NCBI GenBank assembly: GCA_956465555.1
Contig: OY101123.1
Span: 1,736,001-1,800,000, forward strand
Reading direction: 5' to 3'
Length of the DNA: 64,000 nucleotides
Source: Nitzschia sp. pyKryTriq1
Lineage: Eukaryota; Bacillariophyta; Bacillariophyceae; Bacillariales; Bacillariaceae
Shown: piece by piece, positions 1 through 10,567 of the stretch
Layout: every line of letters begins with the position of its first letter
Numbering within the stretch: the stretch's first letter is position 1
Notes under the pieces: generated by a model
Databases searched by the model: none
Told to the model about the DNA's origin: nothing
Seen by the model: only the letters and a program-made list of their open reading frames with translations
Position numbers and translations under genes: made by a program

Positions 1-2
1 AG

Positions 3-2660
3 AACGAAGCGGTAACAACGACAGCTGAACCCGAACACGCCGCATCGGATGAGCCAAACACATTGGCGACGTCGGAAAAGGAAGAAGGGTCGGATGAGGA
101 CAGTCCAAAAGGACAAGCAGATGCAGATGAAGACGAGGACGACGAAGAAGAAGAAAATTCTTTGTCGCGTCTCTCGGTCGACTATGCTAGCAAGTCTGCA
201 GGAGCTCTGATTATTGAGAAATCGAGTAGCTTCAAGGGCACAAGCAATCTGCTGAATGGAGACAAGGATAAATACGCTATTGCACCCTGCGAGGAAAAGA
301 AATTCGTCGTGGTGAGCCTTTCGGAGGATATCTTGGTAAAGCAAATCAAGCTCGCCAACTATGAGCGGTTTTCGAGCACCGTGAAGGATTTTCAAGTCAT
401 GGGAAGTCAAACCCTTGGGAAATGGTTCGATCTAGGCACGTATGCTGCCAAGCCAGGGAATGGCGAGCAAACGTTTGATTTACTGGAACCAGCATGGGCA
501 CGTTACCTCAAGTTCAAATTTCTCAGCCACCATGGTGTAGAGTATTACTGTACCTTCAGTCAAATCCAAGTCCACGGAAGTACCATGGTGCAAGGATTTC
601 ACGAGCAATGGGAGGACTCGGAAGACGAAGATGAGCAGATGGAAGACCTAGTCATGGAAGATAGCGCTGTAGATGCCATGGAGCAAATAGAAGGAATCAC
701 TAATACTGCCGAGGATGCCAGTTTACACGAAGCTGTCAACCCGGCGGCGGTGGAGACGAAGCTACAAACCGAGGCAAATGCCGTGAACGACAAAGCAGCT
801 GTGACTGGAGAGGAATCAGAATCGGTGGCTTCGAAGGCGGGAGGGTGCGCAGTCACTTCTACGTGCACTTTGTCGTTTTCGAGCGAATTGGACAAAAAAT
901 TGACCGGCGCACTATCTGATGAAGAACTATTTTCGAGCTTGTACGATCTCATTCCTAGCACCCTGAATGCTCTTCCAAAGGCGTCTAGGAATTCTCCTGG
1001 TCGCCAAACAACAAGTGGTGATCTTCGAACTCTGCATCAAATAGGCAGCCTAGCCATGCAATCCATTTACTCGACATCAAAGCTGGCCTCGAATGCTGCC
1101 AAGGCACTTATATCCAACTCCTCAGATTCTATTATATCCACACCAAAAATGACGGATCGAGTGGGTGATGCCATTAGTCAGTATCTAGGGACGGAACTCG
1201 GATTGTTGGCCAGTATGTGGGATAGCCATGCTGCCGAGGATCCGACAGTCAAGGTGTCAGCTGATGTCGGGGAGATTACTACAAACGAAACGGAGCGACC
1301 TGAGAACAAGACTTCCAGCACGGCCAACAAACAAAGTGCGGCTCATCAGAAAGAAAAGGTAAAAGCTGTCACCGAGCCAGAAAAGGAAGCTATTGAAAAC
1401 GAATCCGGGCACTCGGAAAAAGCCGGTGAAACCGCCGCAAAGTCCCCAGAACACCAGCAAAAGGATGTCATACAGGCTCAAGAAGGTCTGAATCCGACCA
1501 CAGCCCATATCGACCCTCATCTGGATCTCGCTCTAGCGAAAATGCTTGAAAGTTTGCCAAGTTCAGAATGCCTCTCCAGGCTCGATTTTTCTCAGTTCAA
1601 AGCTAAAATGAATGCATCAAGGAAAGCACACAGCGGGCCGGGGGCGTCCGCAGCATCAGGATCGAGTCCGATGGAACCCATTTTCAAGAAACTTACCGAC
1701 GAGATCAAACTGCTACAAAGCAGCCTTTCAGTTCACGACCAATTCACAAAGGCATCGGTTGCTTGTTATCAACGCGTCCTCTTGGATTTAATAGTAGAGA
1801 CGCAATTACTCCGAACGGACCACGAAGAGCGGCTACGCAACCTTGAGAACGAATCTCGAGCATCATGGGCTAGCTCTATGTGGAGACCAGCTGTTTCCAT
1901 CATGGCTGGCTTCCACACTGCATCGTCCTGGATTTACTCTGGTGTCGCCTATTCCTACTCCCCGCTACTGACCTGGTTCTCTGAACTTTTCAAAGTAAGC
2001 CTGAGAATACCGGGTATCCTATACCGTCGCGTTCTCCAACGCTGGCCCACCATCAAAAACGCTTTGCTGGCAACTGGGGGTGGATCCTCGAGCCTGGCAA
2101 AATACCTCAGACCATTCACAGACCAGATGGATCAGCTTGTTGTGGAAATGGAAATTGCAGAAACCAAGAATCACGGGCCACAAGATCCCGATGACGAAAC
2201 GTGGACATTCCCCGTGGTGCCAATTGTTCTTTTGGTCCTTTTGGGTCGATTGGTCATGTGTTTTGCAAGTCCATCATCGTTGACGAGTGATGCACTTGGT
2301 CCAAGCAGGCGCGAGATTTTGGCTATGAAAGTAAAGGCCTTGTCCCCGTCGAGAATTGGAAGATATTCACCAACAAAGAAATCTCCTGCCTCCACGCCTA
2401 CTGGAGGAGAGAAGAGAGGTGAGAGTAGCACGACCAAACCTACCCAGAAAGATACCCCTCCTCCATTGGTATCGGAACCAGCAGCAGCTCTCAACGGCAG
2501 CAGCGGGGGGCATCCTCCTGGTGCTGCTACTCCCGAGCCGCATCGAGAGCGACCATCTCCCAAAGAAGAGAAGGGGTCCCGCATACCACAGTTTCGGCAG
2601 CCGCCAAGAGTTGCTGCCGCCAACCTCAATACAACCCCCTCCAAATCGGTCACTCCATGA
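3..2660 (+). CDS. SUN-domain protein (SLP1/SUCO type), 5' end outside window
   Basis: The reading frame is open from base 3 to the TGA at 2658-2660. No ATG lies near the left edge, so the protein starts outside the window. A very acidic stretch precedes a galactose-binding-like SUN domain (about bases 180-580), which has the SUN signatures NLLNGDKDKY, KQIKLANYERFS, FQVMGSQT and a final YCTFSQIQVHG. Then comes a long low-complexity region, an amphipathic or hydrophobic stretch near bases 1867-2010, and a transmembrane segment near bases 2209-2262 (PIVLLVLLGRLVMCF), followed by a basic Ser/Pro-rich tail. A SUN domain placed far from a C-terminal membrane anchor is typical of the SLP1/SUCO/plant mid-SUN class, found in the ER and nuclear envelope, rather than classical LINC SUN proteins. 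The exact role is inferred from the family. No intron is visible in the part seen. Confidence 0.75.
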   Translation, partial: NEAVTTTAEPEHAASDEPNTLATSEKEEGSDEDSPKGQADADEDEDDEEEENSLSRLSVDYASKSAGALIIEKSSSFKGTSNLLNGDKDKYAIAPCEEKKFVVVSLSEDILVKQIKLANYERFSSTVKDFQVMGSQTLGKWFDLGTYAAKPGNGEQTFDLLEPAWARYLKFKFLSHHGVEYYCTFSQIQVHGSTMVQGFHEQWEDSEDEDEQMEDLVMEDSAVDAMEQIEGITNTAEDASLHEAVNPAAVETKLQTEANAVNDKAAVTGEESESVASKAGGCAVTSTCTLSFSSELDKKLTGALSDEELFSSLYDLIPSTLNALPKASRNSPGRQTTSGDLRTLHQIGSLAMQSIYSTSKLASNAAKALISNSSDSIISTPKMTDRVGDAISQYLGTELGLLASMWDSHAAEDPTVKVSADVGEITTNETERPENKTSSTANKQSAAHQKEKVKAVTEPEKEAIENESGHSEKAGETAAKSPEHQQKDVIQAQEGLNPTTAHIDPHLDLALAKMLESLPSSECLSRLDFSQFKAKMNASRKAHSGPGASAASGSSPMEPIFKKLTDEIKLLQSSLSVHDQFTKASVACYQRVLLDLIVETQLLRTDHEERLRNLENESRASWASSMWRPAVSIMAGFHTASSWIYSGVAYSYSPLLTWFSELFKVSLRIPGILYRRVLQRWPTIKNALLATGGGSSSLAKYLRPFTDQMDQLVVEMEIAETKNHGPQDPDDETWTFPVVPIVLLVLLGRLVMCFASPSSLTSDALGPSRREILAMKVKALSPSRIGRYSPTKKSPASTPTGGEKRGESSTTKPTQKDTPPPLVSEPAAALNGSSGGHPPGAATPEPHRERPSPKEEKGSRIPQFRQPPRVAAANLNTTPSKSVTP

Positions 2661-3915
2661 AAAAACAACAAGTCAGAGCAGGACCTTGTTGGATGATCAT
2701 ACACTTGTTGTTCTTCGTCCCATTCTGCTAGAACGCTACTACTCTAAAGAAGACGACACTACTAAACGCTACTAAAACTAACCAAGAAAATTTTCAGAAC
2801 ATCAACGTGGCAAATCAATAGAAAATAAAACGTAACCCATGTCTAGCTAGTAGAGTAGCGAGACTTAGTAGAGAAGGGTCTCTTTCTCGCACGATACGGG
2901 AGAGGTGTCGAGAGTACCAGTTCCAGTACCAGGTACCTTGCTGGAACAGATAGACGAGTAGACGGAAGAATGGATTGCTGGAAGTTTCCGCACGTGCGTA
3001 CCGGTAAGCAAGAATAACAGACTAAAGCAGTCATCTGCCACAAATGACCGACCAATAATAAGTAAGAACAATTATTATTTATGGACTTGGCATCATCGGA
3101 CGCGCCCACCTTGCCGACGAAAAAGCCTAAGATGACGGGAATATTTAAAAACTAGCACTAGCAGCAGAGGCGATTTCACGTGACTTGGAAAGGCCTGTCG
3201 CCTCGAGATAACGTTCTGAGTTCGGCGACGGACAAGTCACCGATAGATTACCGGTAGATACCGGTACCAGGTACATGCAGCACAGTAGATGTGATCTTGC
3301 GAAAGGACCGACGCTTATAAGAAGAGCGCGATACGGGGCGCGTGGTTGGCCTTGTTATCGATAACCACCGACCATACGGCGCGGCGGGGACGGCCATGGC
3401 GCTATGTAGCTACGAGGATACAACATGGAGGCAGGTTTGGATTGGAATCTCGACTGCTTCTCCGGACGATCGATATCCTTTCGTTCAGCATTGAACCAAT
3501 CTCTTTATTTCCTGACTTGCTACAGCACAGAGTTGCATCAACAGTCAGAAGATCTCGTCACAGGACTTGCTTGCTGTCGCCTGCTTCTTGATTCTTTATT
3601 AGAGACAAGAAATATAAAGGAGGCGCCTCTTATTCTGATCGTTGTGCCGCGCGACCTCAGACGGACGTAGAATCTACGCACTTTCAGTACTAGCGGGAAC
3701 GGAGGGCCAGTGTTTTCACTCAACACCTTGGATCAGGAGTTTGGCGTTGCAGACCCTCAAAAGCTGCTAGCTGAGCGAATTTTACTCTCCTTTCAATCGG
3801 TTACGCACGCAGATACATTGCATTGCATTATTGGAATACCTGGAACCCCTTTAGTGGATCGGATCGCTGGATTTTTGTAGAAGACAGGCACGAACCAAAC
3901 AACAAACACAAAAAG
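2661..3915. other. Intergenic region, tail-to-head, 1.25 kb
   Basis: This lies between the SUN gene's 3' end and the armadillo gene's start. It holds repeated words of the TACCGGTA, CTAGTAG and GGTACC types (for example 2845-2940 and 3240-3275). Short open frames here have no recognisable composition. The last 30 bases before 3916 are A/CAA-rich and look like an mRNA leader. Confidence 0.5.
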
Positions 3916-6900
3916 ATGATGCATCCCAACCCCTTCAACGATGACTTGCAAGAGTCCGGAATTCCCATGTTCGGAAAGAACGGTACCGCCTTGAGTCCAG
4001 AGGAGCGTGCTGCGATCGCTAAACGGCGCGGTTTGTGCTTGAAATGCGGTACAAAGACGCACCAAGTCAAAATAATGGGTCGCACACCGCTCACCAACGA
4101 TGACGTGTACCAGGGAATCTGCATCAGATGCAACAACCATGCCGTGCCCACCAATGTTTTGCAGGATTGGCACAGCCGGAATGCAGTGGCTGCGGTACAG
4201 CCCGCCAGGTCTCACATTACGTTCAAGGCGACAGCCCAAGCAGCGAGATTCGCACATCTCGGCCCCGGAGGAACGGGAGGAGGAGCAGGAGGTCAGCGAC
4301 CAGGCGGCCAACCACCGGGTGGGTCGATACGACGTCCCACCCCGGCGGGAGGTCCCCCTTCGGATACCACGCCACAGGGCATGGCCAGAAAGGACAGCCG
4401 AGGCAATCATTTGGATAATTATCAAAGGAGTAATAGCCAAGGTAGTAGTCGTCAGGACTCCAACAACAGTCTTCAACGAAAGGGGTCTCTGGGACCTGGC
4501 GGACGGACTCCGTCAGGCAGTTCTATGCACAGTGACGATTACAAGAGCGCTCCTGGCGCGGACACGGGTTCCTTGCTCAAGGATATCAACGATAGCAAAG
4601 ACAAGCCAGATATTCTGCGATCGAAAATTCACGGTCTCCGAAACCTTGCCGCCGATGAAGCTGGTGCCCTCCCACAGATCAAGTCGGTTATGGAAAAGTA
4701 TCGAAACGATCCGAGATTAATGATGGCATCTGCAGGAGCTGTATGGGCAATTACTACTAATAGTGAAGAAAGGAAGAAGGAAGCTGCCTCGGCTGGTTGT
4801 CTGGAGCTCATCGTTGACATGATCCGGAATGGAAAGACCAAGGACGACTCGGACGCTCTCCAATGGGCGTTTGGGGCCATCACCTCGTTGGCTCGGCTGG
4901 ATCAGAATAAGAAAGCAATTACCGATATGAAGGGTATCGAGGCGATTCTGGAAGCCATAAAGAGAAAAGAAAGGGACTCGGAAATTTTCGAGTGGGGATG
5001 CAGAGCGCTATTCTCGCTTGTCAGCGGGAAAGAAGAGAATGGTCACGCCGGCAACTTCGACAGACAAATCTCTGCCATTGAAAACTATGGTGGTATTAGT
5101 GTCATTGCCGGATGCATGAAGATCCATCACTCCGAAAGTGGACCTTTATGGTGGGCCTTCAAACTACTCTTACGAATGCAGGGGCGTAGTGACCCCAATT
5201 CTACAGCTCGATCTATACAACTGATGAATGAGGAGGACTTGGCGACGACTTGCATCAGGATCATGACAAGTAGAGATCAGTCGTCGGATGTCTTGATACA
5301 GTGCCAAGCACTTCTCATGTATCTCATCACGAACGCATCCAATCAACTCATGCAGCACAGCGCAGCGGAAGGTATCCCTTATGTAGCTCAGTTCCTCGGT
5401 GATGACCCACAAAATAGCGAGCTTAAAGTGGCATCGGCACAGTTCCTTGCAGTCGTGGCAAGGGATAACCTTCAAGCAAAACGACAGATTGCGCAAGGCA
5501 AAGTGGTACGGCTTTTGTTACAAGGGATGACTTCAGCTCCAGAGAATCTTCCTACTCAACAAGCGGTAGCAAATCTTCTCTGGATTTTGTCCGCGGACGA
5601 TTCCTCTTTCGATTACTCCGTTCTGGGCGAAACGAAAAGAGCCTTTGAAGCAGCATCGAAAGCTCATCCCGCTGACACTAATCTCGGTGAAGCTATCTGC
5701 GGTTTTGTAGCCAACACTGCTCCTCACGCCCAAGGCCGAGCAGATGATATTCCTGTGGACTTAGCTCTTCGATTAGCGACATCCGGTGGTTCAGGATCTC
5801 AAGGGGGCAGGGCTCTCTCTTCGGTTTGCGCGGCTTTCCCTTCTTTTGCAGATCGAGTTATTAAGGGCGGCATGGTCGATAAGCTACTGGATGGTCTGTG
5901 TGATCCCAAGCCGGAAGTTCAATTGTCAAGTGCGTCGACCCTCTCTTCTATCATTGAAGCATCGGACACGGCCAGGATGAAGGTCTACGACTCGGGCGGG
6001 CTTGGAACTGCTTCCGCTGCTCTACTCACGACGCAATCCGAAGCTCTTGCGCACAGTTTTCTTCTGTTAGTGAATGCAATTTTATCAGGCGGCTCCAAGA
6101 AAGCTCTTCAACTACCCAATGAGCTCATCATGGCGATTCTTCAGGCCGTTAACGCCTACCCAGGTCAGACCAAGACAGCGTGTATAACTATACGCAACGC
6201 TATGCTTGTTACAGTGCCAGGTTTCAAATCCGTCAACGTCGATGGTCTTGTAGAGCTACTGACTGACATTATTGATTCACCATCGAGCGGCGATGATCTG
6301 GTGATCGAGGCATGTGGTGCTCTGTGGGCATACGTCGCGAAACAACCGCTTGCCAATACGAGTGTTTCATCACAGGTCTTCCGATGTGTACTCAATCTGT
6401 GTGCGAGAAACAAGGGCGAGGGCACACCATTCAACGGCCCAGTGCTCACGGAAGCTGCTGGGGCCCTGGCATCGATAATGCACTCTATTCGTGACAACCC
6501 AGTCCATATCCCTGATAACGACATCGATCTGATCATTTCGATCTTGGACATTGTCATCGAATGTGACGTGGAAAATGTGGCTCTCATGGACAGGCTGATG
6601 GATGTGATTTTGACTCTCTGCTTCCTCTGCAAAGAGCTTCTCATCCAATTCGGTGTCATTGTAGTCGTCATTGACTGCATGGTGGAACATGAGGGCAATG
6701 AAGTCATTCAACAGAAAGGTTGTGCCATTCTTGCTCTACTCGCTTCTACTGAGAACTTGCAAGTCAACCTCAGTATTGCCGAAACAGATGGAATTGACAT
6801 GATTGTCAGCGCTCTTGCCGGTTTCACGGAGAATACGTTGATCCAAACAGACGCTTGTCGGGCCCTTTCTCATTTGAGTATCGACCACGAATCCAGAATG

Positions 6901-7791
6901 CTCATTTCCTCCCAGGGTGGTCTGATTCTTCTGGTGAATGCTATGAACAAGTTCCGCGAAGAAGTAGACCTCTTGGAGGCTGCTTGTTCCGCCTTGCTCA
7001 ATCTTTCGTCAGACGCGGAAGAACAAGTTTTGGCTGGATCCAGCGTCGTCGAGACGGTCGTTTCTACCATGCGGCATCAACTGAACGCCCCAAGACTGCA
7101 GGAGAAGTGTCTAGGTGTTCTCCAAAACATTTCCATGAGAAGCAAGGACTCGAAACGAGCCATTGCCGATGCGGGTGGTATTGGAGCCGTTACATTTGCC
7201 ATCAAAGAATTCATGGGCTCACCATCCGTTCTGGAACGTTCCTTTACTACCATGTGGAGTGTGGCTGTTCTAGAGCAAAATCAAGTCATTATAGCTAACG
7301 AAGGAGGGATCAGTTTGGTAATCAACGGGATGATGGCAAACATTACTTACGAGAAGGTTCAAAAACAAGCTTGTGGTTGCCTTTGCACACTTTCTTCCAA
7401 TTCTCAGAACAAGACCTTGATCCGAGACCTGGGGGGTGTCGATGCTATTGTTTATGCCATGTGGGCCCACTACAATTCCGAGGCCTTGCTGATTGAAGCT
7501 TGTCGCGCCCTATCCAGTTTGGCCGTCAACGTCCAAACCAACGAAGTAATGATTGCCAGTGAAGGTGAAATCAGCGCCATCATGTCGGGCATGCGGCGTT
7601 TTCCCCATTCGGAACGATTACAAGAACATGCTTGTGTTGCCCTCCGGAACTTTTTGCTGTCGGCGGACAATGCCGCCATTGTTCAGCCCCAAGCGGCGGA
7701 ACTACAACAGCTAATGAATGCAGCGTCCTCTCGGTTCCCGGACCGATGTGCGGATCGTGCCAAACAAGTCCTGGCAAGTCTTGGCCACTAA
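3916..7791 (+). CDS. Large armadillo-repeat protein with N-terminal CxxC pair
   Basis: Predicted 1291 residues, single exon. The frame is open further upstream (to about 3823), but the ATGATG at 3916 follows a CAA-rich leader and starts a sensible protein, so I take it as the start. Near the N-terminus two CxxC pairs (LCLKCGTKTH, residues about 40-47, and GICIRCNNH, residues about 69-75) could bind one zinc. A Gly/Pro/Ser-rich linker follows to about residue 215. The rest is a continuous alpha-helical solenoid of armadillo-type repeats, with recurring signatures such as ACRALSHLS, ACSALLNLS, ACGCLCTLS and ACRALSSLA at about 42-residue spacing. Such proteins are protein-binding scaffolds; the partner cannot be read from sequence. 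No catalytic domain or membrane segment is seen. Confidence 0.85.
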   Translation: MMHPNPFNDDLQESGIPMFGKNGTALSPEERAAIAKRRGLCLKCGTKTHQVKIMGRTPLTNDDVYQGICIRCNNHAVPTNVLQDWHSRNAVAAVQPARSHITFKATAQAARFAHLGPGGTGGGAGGQRPGGQPPGGSIRRPTPAGGPPSDTTPQGMARKDSRGNHLDNYQRSNSQGSSRQDSNNSLQRKGSLGPGGRTPSGSSMHSDDYKSAPGADTGSLLKDINDSKDKPDILRSKIHGLRNLAADEAGALPQIKSVMEKYRNDPRLMMASAGAVWAITTNSEERKKEAASAGCLELIVDMIRNGKTKDDSDALQWAFGAITSLARLDQNKKAITDMKGIEAILEAIKRKERDSEIFEWGCRALFSLVSGKEENGHAGNFDRQISAIENYGGISVIAGCMKIHHSESGPLWWAFKLLLRMQGRSDPNSTARSIQLMNEEDLATTCIRIMTSRDQSSDVLIQCQALLMYLITNASNQLMQHSAAEGIPYVAQFLGDDPQNSELKVASAQFLAVVARDNLQAKRQIAQGKVVRLLLQGMTSAPENLPTQQAVANLLWILSADDSSFDYSVLGETKRAFEAASKAHPADTNLGEAICGFVANTAPHAQGRADDIPVDLALRLATSGGSGSQGGRALSSVCAAFPSFADRVIKGGMVDKLLDGLCDPKPEVQLSSASTLSSIIEASDTARMKVYDSGGLGTASAALLTTQSEALAHSFLLLVNAILSGGSKKALQLPNELIMAILQAVNAYPGQTKTACITIRNAMLVTVPGFKSVNVDGLVELLTDIIDSPSSGDDLVIEACGALWAYVAKQPLANTSVSSQVFRCVLNLCARNKGEGTPFNGPVLTEAAGALASIMHSIRDNPVHIPDNDIDLIISILDIVIECDVENVALMDRLMDVILTLCFLCKELLIQFGVIVVVIDCMVEHEGNEVIQQKGCAILALLASTENLQVNLSIAETDGIDMIVSALAGFTENTLIQTDACRALSHLSIDHESRMLISSQGGLILLVNAMNKFREEVDLLEAACSALLNLSSDAEEQVLAGSSVVETVVSTMRHQLNAPRLQEKCLGVLQNISMRSKDSKRAIADAGGIGAVTFAIKEFMGSPSVLERSFTTMWSVAVLEQNQVIIANEGGISLVINGMMANITYEKVQKQACGCLCTLSSNSQNKTLIRDLGGVDAIVYAMWAHYNSEALLIEACRALSSLAVNVQTNEVMIASEGEISAIMSGMRRFPHSERLQEHACVALRNFLLSADNAAIVQPQAAELQQLMNAASSRFPDRCADRAKQVLASLGH

Positions 7792-8297
7792 TAGTAGTAG
7801 TAGTATTTTCACACAACATTCTCTGTCTGGGCGAACGCTACAACATCATCATCATCAACAACAACGTGTGTGTGGTGTGGTCTACTAGAGATGTCTGCTG
7901 AGAATTCGTTTTGTATGTGTCGTTTACTAAGTGATTAATACAGTATGTACTTTTCTTGCGGCCAAATACTCCGCGGCACACTGTAGAGGCTTCGTCCGCA
8001 GTCCGCATGCACAAGGCTCAAGAGAGAAGCGCTAAAAGCAATGTACTGTACGAGTAGATTGGATGCTGTTGTTTGATGATGGAAACCTTCGAAGTATTGA
8101 TCCCTACCGGTACAGACAGGTACTCTACTAGAGAACGAGTAGTCCGTACCGTAGGAGTAGAAAGTCGAGCCGTGACATACATGAAAAAAACTACGTTCCA
8201 TGGTGGGAGAGATCGACTGGATCGAAAGAAAGAAGGAGAAGGAGGCAACCACACCACACCACACCACACAACTTTGTAGTTTTGTGTTATTTGTTTG
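7792..8297. other. Convergent intergenic region
   Basis: This 506 bp region separates two converging 3' ends. It contains TACCGGTACAG with CTACTAGAG words (about 8107-8150) and a short CCACA tandem run near 8247-8270. No gene is seen. Confidence 0.5.
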
Positions 8298-8696
8298 CTA
8301 TCGTTGAGCCAATGAGTTCACCACCGCCACGACCGCATCAGGATGCGCCCCGGCCTTCAAGAGATCTGAAATGGCACTCAATGCTTCTGCATTCAATCCC
8401 GTCTCGAGACGATCCGAGATGGCTTGAACTAGTGTAGCAATGACATTATTACTTGTTTCATCATTTGTAGACTGCTGTTGTTGCTGGTGGAGTTGGCGTG
8501 GTTGTGGTGGTTGGTGTGGATGTCTCGGGGCTGATGCATGGTCTGCTGTCGTCGTCGTCGTCGTCATTGGTGCTCTGCTGCTGCTGCTAGTAGCAGTGGC
8601 AATCTTACTGCGATACGCCGAATACGATCGCGACCGTGCCGAAGTTGGTGGGTTGTTGTTGTTGCTGCTGCTGCTGTTGTCGTCGCGGCTTGTCAT
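8298..8696 (-). CDS. MZT1: MOZART1-like mitotic-spindle organising protein
   Basis: Predicted 132 residues, starting at the internal Met MTSRDDNSS (an in-frame Met also lies at 8723, giving 141). The C-terminal 45 residues match the MOZART1/GIP core: a helix ending in ETGLNAEALSAI, then DLLKAGAHPDAVVAVV, corresponding to the NTGLDxETLS and GxNPEAL motifs of the family. MOZART1 is a tiny subunit that docks on the N-termini of gamma-tubulin complex proteins and is needed to recruit the gamma-tubulin ring complex to microtubule-organising centres. Family members are usually about 70-85 residues; here a Ser/Asn/Gln/His-rich, presumably disordered extension of about 80 residues precedes the core. 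It diverges from the plastid-protein gene at 9213, 516 bp apart. Confidence 0.82.
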   Translation of the reverse strand: MTSRDDNSSSSNNNNPPTSARSRSYSAYRSKIATATSSSSRAPMTTTTTTADHASAPRHPHQPPQPRQLHQQQQQSTNDETSNNVIATLVQAISDRLETGLNAEALSAISDLLKAGAHPDAVVAVVNSLAQR

Positions 8697-9212
8697 TGTA
8701 CTGTAAGAGTAGATTATTACCACTGAATAATGCTGCTGATGCCGATGAGGAGGTATGAAGAGTACTCGTATGGTACAAGTAGTCTAAACAGTACAACGAC
8801 AACAAGACCACAACAATCCACGAAAGGCAAAAGTTGCAACATGGAGGCGAGTGGATTTTTGAATCGAATGCTGATGCATACACGCTGCGCAGCCTGGCCG
8901 CCGGCCGACGACTTCAGACTGGTCCGACTAAACAATACACCCGTCTTTCCTTCGTACGAAAGCATGGAAAGTGGAAATGGTGAAGGGCCGGCGCGCGCAG
9001 AAGGAAGCCATCAGTGCGGTCAAGCAGCCAGCAGACGCGATGAGACCCAGATCAACAATGAACAATGAACAACAACAAAAGCATTTCGGATACCTTCCAT
9101 CTTCCATTGCCTCTCCATCCATTCCATTTCGTTCCTCTTATCCCTACCGGTACAAGAACTGTGTGGTGAAGTCAAGAAAAACGCAGCATCAGCCAGAGAA
9201 CCAAGAAGCAAA
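8697..9212. other. Divergent promoter region (MZT1 / plastid protein)
   Basis: This 516 bp region lies between two outward-facing genes. Short open frames on both strands show no gene-like features. TACCGGTACAAG occurs near 9145. No TATA box was convincingly identified. Confidence 0.45.
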
Positions 9213-9999
9213 ATGGCAAAACATCATCCACCAGCATCAGCATCAGCATCATCCAGTCCCGCCCTTTGGTTTGGATATTGTTTCTCGTACACAACGTCAG
9301 CGATCTTTCTTCTCTTGTTTTTGACGACACAATCTCTGGCCTTTTCACCACATCTCCCCTCCACTACCAAGACTATTGAACTTTTCTCGTCCTCCACGAC
9401 GGCCATTTATTCAAGCCCTCCTCCACGCCAACCCCGCCGCATGCTCAAAAAGGTACGTACTTGTACAGTCAGCAGTCAGCAGTCAGCAGTTTAGTCTAGT
9501 AGTTCGCCTTTCAAGAACAAAGCACCCATACTCGACTATACTTGTACTGTACTGGCATCTCACCACTCGTCCATTTTTACCGCTCGTCCACCCATCGAAA
9601 CCGCACAATCCATACGTCTCATCGTATATCTACTGTATACAGAGACGCCGCAATCCCCAAAAGCAAAAACCCGGCAGCATCACCACTCCCGCCCAACAAT
9701 TCCCTTGGGACACTACTGAAAGCCGTCCCCTCGTCAAATCCGTGTCCCGCGAGGCCGGAGAAGACTACTGGATCGATGAACAAGACTTGGCCAAATTTGA
9801 ACAACAGCAGCAGGCGATTCAAAATCGCAAAGCAATGGAAGGACAAGTCCCGAAAGAGAAATTGTGGACCGAAGTCAAGGCTCCCTATAAACAGAATTGG
9901 ATTGGATACTTTTCCGTTGGGATTGCGATTTTGTCGGCCATTATTATCAAATTCCCGGAATTGTTGGATCAACCAACTATTCCCATTCCAGATTTGTAA
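9213..9999 (+). CDS. Small plastid-targeted single-span membrane protein, unknown
   Basis: Two exons, 9213-9452 and 9643-9999, joined in phase 0 across a 190 bp intron (GTACGT...TACAG); 198 residues. The N-terminus has a hydrophobic signal peptide ending in SLAFSP, an ASAF-type site with Phe at +1, followed by a Ser/Thr/basic transit-like stretch. That combination predicts plastid import. The mature part has a conserved-looking segment (PWDTTESRPLVKSVSREAGEDYW), a Gln-rich helix, and one C-terminal transmembrane helix (about GYFSVGIAILSAIIIKF) followed by a short acidic/Pro tail. I do not recognise the family. The tail-anchor layout suggests a thylakoid or envelope protein. Confidence 0.72.
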
Positions 10000-10567
10000 A
10001 GAAGAAGAGGAAGAGGAAGAAGCTCATGATGCGATGAATGATGTAGTACAACCAGCAAACAACACGGGCGACACTCTTTTTACAATTCGAGTGCCTTGCA
10101 CGTACGGTACACTCTAGCTTTATTATATTCTTGGGATACGATGATGGAATCTTGGAAACATACGAAAACAAACAGCAATGCCATTCATCCATCCACCCAT
10201 CCATTCGTTATTGAGGCGGGGAGCAGGGAACAACTACGGAAAGAACGCGGGTCTTTTTTTAAACACACCCACAACAAGAACTACTCGCACACACACTCTC
10301 TCTCTCTCTCTTCCATTTTCCGCGAGTATTTATATCTATGTACAGGCAGTAGGGAGGGATGGGCGCAGCAAAATAATTATTTCACCAAGATCTCTTTCAG
10401 CACACCAGGATCCAAGGTCAGTTCGTACTTCTGTAGAGACTAGACTAGACTAGACACACACCAAAAATTCCATGCGACATAGTGTAATGCAATTTTATAT
10501 TAGGAGTATATTTGGTTGTGCAGTACTCGTAGTACCATAGCACAGAATATCCACCACCCTTGCCTTA
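10000..10567. other. Convergent intergenic region
   Basis: This 568 bp region lies between converging 3' ends. It holds a CT dinucleotide run near 10290-10310 and an AGACT tandem run near 10434-10455. No gene is seen. Confidence 0.5.
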
